From: Cordia subcordata
Lineage: Eukaryota > Streptophyta > Magnoliopsida > Boraginales > Cordiaceae
Reading direction: 5' to 3'
Length of the DNA stretch: 64,000 nt
NCBI GenBank assembly: GCA_028554755.1
Contig: JAPTOF010000006.1
Location: 14,817,001 to 14,881,000, forward strand
Shown: one piece after another, positions 47,370 through 58,750 of the stretch
How positions within the stretch are numbered: position 1 is the stretch's first letter
Layout: the number at the start of each line of letters is the position of its first letter
Translations under genes and position numbers: made by a program
Notes under the pieces: generated by a model
What the model was told of the DNA's origin: nothing
Seen by the model: the letters and a program-made list of their open reading frames with translations, nothing else
The model's database searches: none

Positions 47370-48266
47370 ATATGGTTAGTGGGTCCAGTCTACAATCCAA
47401 GAATCAGTAGAATCAACCACTAAGCGAGTTTCAATGTAGAACAAAAGAGGTGTACCTTTCGGCCTCGAGCCAAGTACTTGGGCAATCCTTTTCCGGTGTC
47501 CTTTTAGGCCACATTTAAAGCATTTGCCCTTGGGCTTTTCACCCGTTAAGCTGCACGGGCTGTTCACCACTTTTCTTCTTTTTCCCTTGACCACGTTTTT
47601 GCTTCCCTTTCCTTTGAACTTTCTCCTTTGGGTTAAGTCCAGTGGATGCTTGAACCATATTTATGTGGCCTTTATTTTTCATTATGGCTTGCGGCTAGGA
47701 GCTCTTTCATTAATTCCGTCATATCCATGTTCATCTTACTCATATTATAATTAAGCTTGAACTGAGTATAAGATGACGGTAGAGTCTCCAAAATCATGTC
47801 TACCTTTGATTGTTCATCTATGTTTGCTTCTAGGATCTCAGCAGTATTGAAGCAATCCATCATTTTGAGCATATGCTCCCTGACAGATGCTCCTTCTACC
47901 ATCCTTTGATTCATAATTTCTCTAAGAGCACCTTGCCTTGCGGGCCTGCTCTTATCAGCAAACATACGAGACAGTGAGGTCATGATTTCTTGTGCAGTTT
48001 CCATATGATGATGCTTGCTCTGCAAAATATCGACATAGAAGCCATCATATAGCACTTGGCCATACTATTGGCTTTACGCCATTTTGCCTCGGCATCTTTT
48101 AGGTTTTGGAAGAGTTAGCCCTCATAACAGGACAAGGAGTTGTTAGGACATACTTGTACTCTTCTGCAGTGAGTACTATGTCTAAGTTTCATTCCCAGTC
48201 CACAAAATTCGGTCCAGTGAGCTTGTGCTCTTTGAGAATTGTAGCTAGTAGACTGAACGAAGACAT
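47370..48266 (-). pseudogene. inner Copia gag with CCHC knuckle, frame-shifted
   Basis: The ATG at 48266 gives SSFSLLATILKEHKLTGPNF, then VDW, with a TGA in place of a likely Arg codon soon after. ILQSKHHHMETAQEIMTSL and LSRMFADK follow (about 47930-48040). A zinc knuckle CFKCGLKGHRK lies near 47500-47525, and the last Cys is displaced by a frame shift. It would package element RNA if intact. Confidence 0.8.
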
Positions 48267-48399
48267 TTTTCTGGATACAACAATATAATCATAATTAATT
48301 TATGAGTACAAAATTGATGCATGTATAATATGTATGCTATCTTTGGAAATAAAACATACGAGTACTTTTTACATCATTTGCCTTTGTGCAGATCAACCC

Positions 48400-49882
48400 T
48401 TTAAACTACTCGATGTAACAGTGTCTCAACATCCTCATAAGAACTCCACCGATGGGATGGTCGAACTTATGAATGTTAAGTTAAGTGCCACCACTTATTT
48501 GAATTAACAATTGTCTGGATATGATCCAATTGAATAATTCAATCACTGTTTTGTTTGGCTTCTTAAATCCGGTAGCGAACTCTATCGATAAGATAGCCGA
48601 ACCTACCATTTAAGTTGAGTGTACACCCATTCCTAATGTTTATTCCCCAAAGCATTCTTGATTTAAGCCCTCCGATAGGGTAGTGACTTTAATCAATGTT
48701 ACGTAAGGCGATCTTTAGTGAAGAACTCCATCGATGGGATGGCCGAACTTACTAACACCCTTTTGAATAAACATTTTATGTTTCACCCTGTTAAATCTAG
48801 ACAAAATGTCACCTTCCGTTGGGGAAGTTAATGACATTTATCATTAACGTGAATCGGATATGGAAAGCCGTGGGGTATTTCCAATCCCCTCTCCCACTCA
48901 ATATTTTAACTTAAGGGTTTCCTTTGATATTCTTGCTTTGTTTTAGATCTAAACACATTTTGGATATATGTAAATCCCCTTTGTGTTACTAAAACATTGC
49001 AATATCACAATAGATCTCTTACCTAAATCTGGGTGCATAGACCCTTAGGTTGATATATATACATGTAAATCTCAAGTTAAGTTCTTTTAATGTTGTCATG
49101 AGATCTCATGGCATCTTTAGACATAGCCGCTTATAATTCTCTTGTCTAAGCCATTCTCATAACTTAACTATCTTTGAGAATCAACTCATATGTATGACTA
49201 ATTTTTATAAACCCTAATGAGTGGACATATTTCTAGGTGGCAATCATGCTAATGCAAATATGTTAAAACATATATCAATGCATTATAAATATCCACCAAA
49301 AATATGTTAGAATCCCTCTTTGATGGCTCCCTGTAATCTTCAACAAAAACAGCACACATAGTAGCTTTTACGCCTCGGCCATCGGCCGTCAATAAGAGCG
49401 GTCGACCGGCTCAATTGCTTCATGAATTTTTGCTCTCTAGAGTAGCGGTCGACGGTTAAGTCCACCGGTCGTCCGGCTTGCTTACAGTAGAATATTCCTA
49501 TATCTTTGTTTTCTTGTTTTTCTTCTTGGTCTTCAAAGATTACAATAATACACTTTGCTATTGCTAATACAAGCTTCATAAAGAAACATTACAAGGATAT
49601 CAAAACATCCTATGCTTCTTTTAAATGAAACTAAAAGCAATAACCAGAAATATTTTATACATGAAATCGCCTATGGCCAAGCTTTGTTGACCGTACACGA
49701 AAATCTATCATGCATACATACGAACCATCAAGGGGATTTTATATTACCTATATATACAAGCATAAAACCACAAGTATATGCAACACAAGATTTCCTAATC
49801 TTGCCACTCACAAGATGACTAATATATATTTATGCAAATACAATATTGTTGCATAGTCTAAGCATGTTGTGTGTGAGCCTAA
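48400..49882 (-). repeat. inner Copia 5' leader with repeated hairpin units
   Basis: Between gag and the primer-binding site. About five degenerate units around (C/T)CCATCGATGGGATGG-CGAACTTA occur at about 48443, 48577, 48665, 48722 and 48808. Each can fold because the CCATCGATGG core is palindromic. Further on (49378-49480) GGTCGACCGG-type motifs occur. No protein is recognised. Confidence 0.6.
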
Positions 49883-49894
49883 GCTCTGATACCA
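49883..49894 (-). promoter_or_regulatory. primer-binding site of inner Copia
   Basis: The minus strand reads TGGTATCAGAGC, an exact match to the usual plant initiator-tRNA-Met primer-binding site, two bases from the end of the right (5') LTR. Confidence 0.92.
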
Positions 49895-49896
49895 AT

Positions 49897-51789
49897 TGTA
49901 GGATCGATATTATTAAGTGTGGGGTATCCTAGTCCATATTTTCTAAATTATAACTAAGAAAACATGCTAGGAAAATAAAATATCCACATTACACACACAA
50001 GAACATGCTTAAGAACATATATAGAATATAACTAGTACTTGCAAAATATATAAAGCTAACCTCTTGAGCGTGGGGCCTTTGATGAAGCTAAAGCGGTCAC
50101 GAGCTTTATTCCGTTCACGAACAAGGCCACCAAAATTTGCTATAAGGGTGTCACAATAAGCAACTCCTAGTCTTCTTCCTATGATTATAGAGACTTATCT
50201 TGAGAGAATAGCCTCTTGTGTGGGAAGAAGCAAAGTAATATGCTCTTGAAAAACTAGAGCAAAAATCACACAATAAGTGTGTACTATGTGTTGTAGTATT
50301 TTCTTGCCAAAAAAGGAAGAAATCAACTACAAAGTGGAATATATAAAAGGTGTAGGGTCTTGTCTATTTATAGAGAGAACCTTGGCATCTAAAGTTGCTA
50401 AACTTTCAATGTGGGAGAAAATTTCCATGTAGTATTTCCTTTTTGAAACTTGTCAATCTTGTCTTGGAAGACTTGTGCAAGTTGTCCACTTGTTTTGTAG
50501 TATTTTGCAAGTTGTCCACTTGTCTTGGAAGACTTAGGCCAAGCCCATTATCCAAGTCCAACACATAGTCCATAATCCATGTGGAGGCCCAAGCCCAATA
50601 GGAAACCATCCTAGCCCAATTAGGTTATCTTAGACTCTAAAGAAAGCCCAAACCCAATTTCAAGCTTTGGCCCAATAAGGCTACTACCACAATATGGAAT
50701 TTGCTCTTTCAAGATTACTCTCTCAAAGTCATTTCAACTAGGAAGGGACCAAGAAGACACAATTATCATTGGCTTCCAAAAATAATTAAAATTATCCTTG
50801 CCCGATCTAGGCGACATAATAATTATTTTTAACTTCGATCAATTCCACCATAAGATCAAAGTTGCACTCCAAGAATAATTGTCATTACCCAAAAGCTTAT
50901 CACAAAAGAATGTGAACTTTGTCTTTGACCTACTAAATAACTGACCATAATGCCCCTCTATGTATACCCACAGTTAAGATCGGTCCTTTGGCACATGTAC
51001 TATTACCTCCTTAGCTGTATCTTTTTCCGTTGGGTTTCTTGTCCTATTGCCAACCATCCTTGGTCATGGAATCTCTTGATCTCGGGAGCGACCCTCAAGC
51101 CATATGACCGACACACCTATAAAGGTAGTATCACTAGATCTAGATTCGGATGATAAATTTGGACAATCCCAAAGGGGGCACATAGATTCCATTTTGCATA
51201 TGCATGTTCTAATTAATTAGAACTTAGCACTCAATGCACAAGGCTGTTGATCCTGATAAAATAATATCTCACCCACAATGAATCAAAGTACTAAACCCTA
51301 ACTTCATTAGTTCATCCACATATATTCAAGATTAAGAGCAATGATCATTTAGTAGCAGTGAGTGTCTTGTTTTCTTTCTTTGATAGTACATCGCTAGAAA
51401 ACATACTCACAACGGTCCTATCCAATACGTGACACACGTACTATTGAGACAAATCCAGAAAGTCCTCCAATGACCTAGGTAGATCACCCTCAAAGAGGAG
51501 ACTTGCTCAATATAACCTTATCCCAGTAGAGTGCCCAACACTACTTATTTGGTTATGGATTCAATTTATGATGTGACTAAATCTAGACTTGGACCTACTG
51601 TGCGTCCAACCTCACTGCGCACCCAAGTCATTAGTGCAAGTCAAAGGACCTTCATACATGCATCGATAAAACATAACAGAGATTATATGTAAGAAACTCA
51701 TAATGCCATTTAACAAAAATATGATTATACATTGTTTCATATCCAATATGTCATGTACAAGTGAGCTTTAGGGCATACTAATCCTAACA
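49897..51789 (-). repeat. inner Copia 5' LTR (right copy)
   Basis: About 1.89 kb, near-identical to 42463-44355. It contains the promoter for the element on the minus strand. Reading frames across the LTR are chance products present in both copies. Confidence 0.9.
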
Positions 51790-51794
51790 CTTTC

Positions 51795-52380
51795 CACCCA
51801 TCTAATATGCTCTTACAACAACAATATAGAGAACGTGGTTTCAAAAAATATTTTGAGTTAATCTCATGTCTTCTTGTTGCTGAGCAAAATAATGAGCTCT
51901 TGATAAACCATCAAACATGACCAACTGGCTCAGAACCATTTCCTATATTGAGTGAAATTGCATTTCCTGAGATGAATGCTACATCATCAAATAATTATGG
52001 TCATGGGTATGGTCATGGTCGTGGCCGTGGTTATAGACATGGTAATGGTTGTAATTTTTATAGGTCAAATAGACCAAATTTCAAAAGACAAGGAAACACG
52101 ACAAAGAAAATAATTCATGAAATAAATCGTTCCAACATATTGAGAGTACTTGCTATAGATATGGCATGAAAGGACATTGACGTCAAACATGTAGTACTGC
52201 TAAACATCTCGTGGATCTTTATCAAGCTTCGTTGAAAGAAAAAGGAAAGGTGGAGAGACAAATCTTGTTGAACAAAATACTCAAATAAATTACACATACC
52301 TTGACTGCTCTAACTTATTTGAAGATGCTACTGAAAATATTGAGCAATTGATTGGTGATGGAAATATCCATTCAAATTAA
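51795..52380 (+). pseudogene. outer Copia gag, second part
   Basis: Resumes after the insertion with NMLLQQQYRERGFKKYFELI (about 51810-51870), then a Gly/His/Arg repeat (YGHGYGHGRGRGYRHG, about 51995-52045) and a degenerate CCHC knuckle (CYRYGMKGH, about 52150-52180, second Cys changed to Tyr). AKHLVDLYQASLKEKGK follows. Several stops. Confidence 0.75.
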
Positions 52381-52530
52381 TCATTATGTAAAAATAGAAC
52401 GGTTTTATTATGTCAAACTGTTTATCACTTTAATGCTTAATTTTAGCTCGAATGTAATAATTATCTTTTATGAAATAAATGTCGTATCTTTGCTAATATT
52501 TGTGTATTTTCTTTATTACTATTGTGAAGA

Positions 52531-55500
52531 ACTATGGATTTGCATCATATCAATGGTGGAGAAATATGTTTGGTTGATAGTGCTACAACACATACTATTC
52601 TCAAGAATAAAAAGTATTTCTCCCAGCTAAAATTAACTAATGCAAATGTCAATATAATAGTTCTTTCTGCAAAGTTAATTGAAGACTATAATAGAGGTTG
52701 TGTTATGTTCCCCAGAGGAACAAAGATGATAATAAGTGATGCTTTATACTCAAGTAGATCTCAAAGGAATCTACTCAGTTTTAAAGATATAAGAGAAAAT
52801 GGATATTATATTGAAACCATGAAGGAAGGCAATAAAAAATTATCTCTATATCACATCGCTTATATCTGAAAAAAAAGCACATATTAGAAAAATTGTTAGC
52901 ATTATCTTCTGGATTATATTGTACTTATATAAATCCTGCGGAATCACATGTTGTGATAAACCAGAAGATAACTGATCCAAAGAGTTTTACAATTTGGCAT
53001 TATCGACTTGGACATCCAGGCACAATATTGATGAGACGAATTATTGAGAATTTATATGGGCACTCATTAAAGAGTCAAAAAGTACTCTCATCAAATGAAT
53101 TTTCATGTGATGTTTATACCCAGGGGAAATTGATTATAAGGCCATCTCTAACTAAAATTGATGCTAAAAATCCTGTATTTTTAGAACGAATTCAAGCGGA
53201 CATATGTGGGCCTATTTTTTCCGACATGTGGACCATTTCAATATTATGGTATTGATATATGCCTCCACACGTTGGTCACATGTCTCGTTATTTTCCACTC
53301 GAAATGTGACATTTGCAAGGCTCCTTGCACAAAAAATCCGCCTACGTGTACAATTTTTGGATTATACGATCAAGGAAATTCGTCTTGATAATGTAGGAGA
53401 ATGTACATCCCAATCTTTTAATGATTATTATACATCAATTGGGATTATAGTTGAGCATCCTGTGGCTTACATGCATACTCAAAATGGTTTAGAAGAATAT
53501 TTTATTAAACGTCTATAGCTAATCGCTAGGCCACTACTTATGAGAACTAAGTTGTCTAGTTTTGCTTGGAGACATGCCATATTGCATGCTATAGCACTGG
53601 TTCAGATAAGACCAACTGCTTACCATAAATATTCCCCTTTATAATTGGTTTCTAGTCAAGAACCAAATATATCCCTTTTTAAAATATTTGATTGTGCAGT
53701 ATATGTTTCAATTGCTCCACCACAGTGTACAAAAATGGGACCACAAAGAAGACTAAGAATATATGTTAGTTTTGAATCTCTATCAATTATTAAATATCTT
53801 GAACCCTTAACTGGAGATCTTTTTACAGCACATTTTGTAGATTGCCAGTTTTACGAAACAATATTCCAATCATTAGGAGGAGAAAAACAAAAGCTAGAAA
53901 AGTAAGAAACTGTGGCTCATTTTGATCCTCGCACAAATCTATCTAAACAAGAAATTCAGAAAATTATTCAAAAAATTCAAAAAATTATTCATCTATAAAG
54001 GATTGCTCATCAATTGCCAAATGTATTTATTGATACAAAGAGAGTGACTAATTCATATGTTCTAGCTCAAAATGCTCTCACTAGAATTAATATTTCAAAA
54101 AAGCAATCTAATACTCTAGCAAATAAGTCTACAGCACGTAAAAAACATAGTAGACCAATTGGTTCCAAACATAAAAATCCTCGAAAATGAGGGAGTCGAA
54201 TAAGCAAATTGACATTTTCGAGGTTCTTAATAATCCTGTAGATGTCACAAAAATTGCTAGAAAAGCAACACCAATAGAGAATCAGGTGCCTGAGTATGAG
54301 AAAAATTGCAACAATATTGAAAATGAAGAGATCTCAATTAATTATATCTATATAGGAAAAAGATAGAACCAAATGAAATTGTTGTTGATGAAATATTTTC
54401 ATATGCAATAGTCATTGAATTGACGGTAGAAAGCGAGGATTATGAACCAAAGTCCATTCAAGAATGTCGACACAGAAATGATTGGCCTAAATAGAAAGAC
54501 GCAATAGAGGTTGAATTAAATTCTCTTGTAAAGCATAAAGTTTTTGGACTTATAGTCCAAACACCTAAAAATGTAAGGCCTGTAGGCTACATATGAGTAT
54601 TCGTGCCAAAACAAAATAAAAACAATAAAATTGTGTGATATAAGGCACAACTTGTAGTACAAGGTCTTTTACAAAGGCTTGGAATTGATTATGAGAAGAC
54701 ATATTCTCCTACAGTGGATGCAATTATATTTAGATATTTAATCAGCCTAATAATTTGTAAAGGACTTCATATGCATCTTATAGATGTAATGACAACATGT
54801 TTATATAGATTAGTTGATAGTGATATTTATATGAAAGTCCCAAAAGGATTGAATATGCCGAAAGCATATAAGTCAAATCCTCGAGAAATGTATTCTATTA
54901 AATTACAAAGATCCTTGTATGGATTAAAACAATTTGGACGAATGTAGTATAATCGTCTGAGTACATACCTTCTAAATGAAGGATATGTTAATACTCCCAT
55001 AAGCCCATATGTTTTTATCAAGAAATCAAAAAATGGGTTTGTTATTATTGCTATATATGTTGATGATTTAAACATCATAGAGACTATTAAAGAGCTTATA
55101 GTAGTAGTTGCATATTTATGTAAAGAATTTTACATGAAAGATCTGGGTAAAACTAAATTTTGTCTCGGCCTGCAAATTGAGCATTTGCCAAGTGGAATTT
55201 TAGTCCACCAAAAGACTTATACTGAAAAAATTTTGAAGAGATTCAAAATGGACAAAGCTTATCTATTAAGTACCCCAATGGTTGTCCGATCTCTTGATAT
55301 CAAAAAAGACCCTTTTCATCCTTGAGAAGATAATAAAGAAATACTTGTCATGAAGTGCCGTATCTTAGTGCAATTGGTGCATTGATGTATCTTGCTAACA
55401 ATACATATCCAGATATTGCATTTTCTATAAATTTATTAGCAAGATTTAGTGATGCACCAACACGAAGATATTGGGCTGGTATTAAACATGTATTTCGTTA

Positions 55501-56071
55501 TCTTCATAGAACAATTGATATGGGCGTATTGTATTCAAAGCACACACATCCTACATTAATAGGGTATGCAGATGCTGGGTATTTATCTAACTCGCATAGA
55601 GGACGGTCCTAAACTGAATATCTCTTCACATATAGTGGTACAGCTATTTTCTGGCGCTTAACAAAGTAGACTGTTGCTGCCACCTCCACAAATCATACTG
55701 AAATACTTGCACTGCATGAGATGAGCTGAGAATGTGTACAGTTAAGGTCTTTAACTCAACTCATTGATGGAGAATGCAACATTTCAGCTAGCAAAAGAGG
55801 ACCTACTATGCTATATGAAGATAAGACTGCATGCATTGTTCAAGTTTATGAAGATAAGACTGCATGCATTGTTCAAGTTAAAGGAGTCTACATCAAGGGT
55901 GACAAAACTAAGCATATCTCACCAAAGTTCTTCTTTATACGTAAACTCCAAAAGAAAGGTGAGATCGATGTTTACCAAATTCGCTCAAGTGAGAATTTAG
56001 CATACTTATTTACAAAGGCGTTGCCTGCAACAACATTAGAGAAAGTGCTACACAAGAGTGGCATATGGTGA
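52531..56071 (+). pseudogene. outer Copia pol (protease, integrase, RT, RNase H), decayed
   Basis: The protease motif CLVDSATTHTILK (about 52570) has the DSA active-site signature. Gag-pre-integrase WHYRLGHPG is at about 52995-53025, integrase ERIQADICGPIF at about 53183-53215 and IRLDNVGE at about 53380. RT has the ARLVAQ-type region near 54640, LQRSLYGLKQ (about 54905-54935) and YVDDLNII (about 55048-55075; both Asp kept). RNase H has YADAGYLSN (about 55563). It ends HKSGIW with TGA at 56069-56071. Many stops and frame shifts. An 11-codon in-frame tandem duplication (YEDKTACIVQV twice) lies at 55814-55879. Confidence 0.8.
55814..55879. repeat. 33-bp tandem duplication in outer Copia pol
   Basis: Two consecutive copies of TATGAAGATAAGACTGCATG and the next 13 bases. 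The repeat preserves frame. Confidence 0.9.
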
Positions 56072-56303
56072 TTTAGATATTGCTCCTAATTGTCTTCATA
56101 AGGGGAAGAATTATACATGTTGTACTATTTTTCCTTAGCCTAGGTTTTGTCCCATTGGGTTTTCCTGGCAAGATTTTTAGGGAAGCAGTATGAAGCTCAC
56201 AACAAGAATATTGTACTTTTTTCCTTCACTAGTTTTTTTTTTTCCACTGGGTTTAATAAGGTTTTAAGGAGGCATATCTTGATGATGAATGTCCAAAGGG
56301 AAG

Positions 56304-56685
56304 TGTTGTGATATGCACAATCATCAAAAGGAAGAGATGTTTTTTTGGAGCAAAAGTCAAGTGGCAAATCTTGATAAAGCATACAATATTTGAAAATGAA
56401 AATCAAGAGTTGCATGCAAAAGTTAAAAGCAATACGAAGCTATATGCAAGCTAGGAAGGAAAACTCATGCATGGCATTTAATGTGATGGAGAAAATTAAA
56501 CCTTGCATTAATTGTTTGTCTCCCATCTTTGGCTTATAAATACCAAGTCCCAGGAACAACTGATCAATTTAAGAAAAGGAAAGAAGAAGAAAATTAGAGA
56601 GAAATAAGAGTGATATTTTATTGTATTAGAAAAGATTTTATTCAAGTTGTTTCACACCATATTATACTTAAGTTATTTTATAATA
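56304..56685 (+). repeat. outer Copia 3' LTR
   Basis: About 382 bp, homologous to 41051-41427 with many substitutions, most of them transitions. It starts TGTTGTGATA and ends TTTTATAATA. Confidence 0.8.
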
Positions 56686-58065
56686 CTAACTACTTTATTT
56701 TCCATTTGTTTTTTTTGGGTATGAGACGATTTTGGGGAAAAAAATAAGAATTTAAGTTTTTCTTTTCTGACAACTTTAGTTCTTTTTAAAAAAAAAATCT
56801 AAAAACCTGTTACAAAAAATATCTAATTTTTTCAAGGAAAAAAGTACAGCTTAATTATATTAGACAGTTGATTGGATTCGATAGCTCTTTGGACAACCAA
56901 CCAAGCCCGACATATCCACTTTCATTTCAATCAAGAAACTTGGAGGTTAGCTAATATCAATCATAGAGCTAGAAGGGATGTAAGGGCTAGAGGTATAGTA
57001 TAAATGAACTATAAGAGTTATAAATGAACTAGTAATAAACGGAGTCCAAGTCAAATTTGAACTCTTGTTAAATAAATACCGTAATCATTGGAGACAATGT
57101 GACACCTTTTTCTTTCCTATGTAGGACTTTGTTTTGGTTCATCACTGAATCTCCTTGTTTTTTTCCATTAAAAAAAGAATCCAAATAGGCTTTTTTCTTT
57201 CTCTTTTGCTAATGAACAAGGTGGGAAATTTGTTATAACATATATATATATATATATATATATTAGCCCATTCTAGATCTTTCAAAGAAGTTGTGAACGA
57301 TTAACAAGCTAAAAAGGATCATGCATCCAATTTATACTTTGTTTGGTATATGCTTATTATAAAATATTTTTTTATATAAAAAAAATATGATTTATTTTGA
57401 GTTTCATAATATGCTTGTGATAAAATATCTTATTTCTATAGTTGTAAAAAATAAAATAAGGATAGATTACTTATATCTTATAAGATAAAAAATATGATTT
57501 ATTTGAATTTTCATAAAATACATGTGAAAATATGTCCTTTCATTTCACTTAGATAAGCATTTAAAATAAGTGCATTTCAAACACACTACTAGAAACCTTG
57601 TCAACTTACTAACCAGCAAGCAATTACATTAGTATTCCTACAAACATGAATAAATAAATGTCTTATTTGAGGAGAAAAAAGATTTAACATCCTTCAAGAG
57701 TGGTCCAATGGTTGTAACTACTAATAGGCAAACGAGTGGTTTGAACATATTAGGAAAGAAAAAATAATGTGGAAGTAAAATATCAGAATGTGTAATGTTA
57801 TCAAGTTGCAGTAAGACATATGACAACGCATAAAATACTTGAATAATATCTCGCGTACATAAAAAAAATAAAAAAATAAAATATTTCTCAATTGAAATAA
57901 GTGATGGTATCAGATTTATACACTCAATTTCACCCAATCAAATAAATACTTGTACAATTTAGTTTGATTTCTTCTAATGAAATTTTAGTTTGATTGATTG
58001 GTGGGTGTTGCAAAATATTACACTAATTCATTTGAAAAATGGAATTGTGAAAGTGGTATGGAGAA
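56686..58065. other. AT-rich spacer
   Basis: No gene supported. It contains the (TA)n run at about 57239-57262 and the MITE at 57339-57587. Confidence 0.5.
57339..57587. mobile_element. AT-rich MITE, copy B
   Basis: Inverted ends (TTGTTTGGTATATGCTTATT; complement of the right end TGTTTGAAATGCACTTATTT). The interior is homologous, in the opposite orientation, to the element at 36797-37060. Confidence 0.6.
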
Positions 58066-58129
58066 AGGAAAACTTTTAGTTTTAACCCTATTTTTTAATT
58101 TGCTTCCAAAAATAACCCAATTTTGAGGA

Positions 58130-58600
58130 GAATTGCAGATTTAGACCTTTCGAGTTACAGAAGTTCGAGCTCAAACTACCAAAGCTCGAATATCTACCGG
58201 CTACAGAACCAGAGTTTGAAAATTCGACAACGAAGTTTGGATATCCGTTTTCACAATTTTCAAACAATGCCCATTCAATTTCGAACTTCATACGTTTGAC
58301 TAATTTTTTCGAAGAACATAAGGTCGACATCGAACTTCACAAGTTCAACTACGAGCTTCTCGGAATTCGGATGAGGTAGACTGACCGTTTTCAAAATTTG
58401 AAAGTTCGAATGCGTCATTATCGGAGAAACTCCCACTGCAAGTAGCAAACAGCGCATTAAACACAATTTCAAAATTCGAAACCAAGCTTTAGAAACTCGA
58501 TTTCGAACTTTGAAAATTCGAAATAGGAGAAATCGAACTCCGAAAGTTCGAGATCTCAGTTATGTTCCTCGATTTCGAACTTCAAAAGTTCGAAATATCT
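58130..58600. repeat. MULE3 subterminal TTCGAACTT/AAGTTCGAA palindromes
   Basis: About ten sites or half-sites of a TTCGAACTT-NNN-AAGTTCGAA palindrome. The best are at 58502-58522, 58533-58551 and 58573-58593; others lie at about 58157, 58276, 58332, 58400 and 58470. The array ends about 10 bp upstream of the TATA box of the PMD gene. Confidence 0.85.
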
Positions 58601-58602
58601 AC

Positions 58603-58610
58603 TATTTATA
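58603..58610 (+). promoter_or_regulatory. TATA box of MULE3 PMD gene
   Basis: TATTTATA, followed by a C-rich leader (ACCCCCGACCCC) that would carry the transcription start. The palindromic array ends just upstream. Confidence 0.6.
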
Positions 58611-58750
58611 CCCCCGACCCCAAACCCTCCTCTCTCATTCGAAATCATCTTCCTCTCCAACCCTCTCTAATCTCTCTTTCATTTTTGTCATACCCAACCC
58701 AAAAAACTACAAAAAACAAATTTTCACTTCCTAGGATATGCCTAAATCTT

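Larger units (their letters stand above)
42463..51789 (-). mobile_element. inner Copia LTR retrotransposon, recent insertion
   Basis: Two nearly identical LTRs of about 1.89 kb (42463-44355 and 49897-51789) flank a 5.5-kb interior with gag and pol on the minus strand. On that strand the LTRs run TGTTAGGATT...GATCCTACA. A perfect 5-bp target-site duplication CTTTC lies at 42458-42462 and 51790-51794, inside the outer element's gag. Primer-binding site and polypurine tract are both in place. High LTR identity shows it is far younger than its host element. Confidence 0.92.
41051..56685 (+). mobile_element. outer Copia LTR retrotransposon, decayed, split by a second Copia element
   Basis: LTRs of about 380 bp at 41051-41427 and 56304-56685. 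The 5-bp flanks are TTAAC and CTAAC, a likely target-site duplication with one C-to-T change. A purine tract AAAGGGAAG (56295-56303) precedes the right LTR. The interior carries gag, protease, integrase, reverse transcriptase and RNase H in Copia order on plus, all with stops and frame shifts. Between 42463 and 51789 the gag is interrupted by a younger Copia element in reverse orientation. I do not assign a lineage. Confidence 0.85.
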
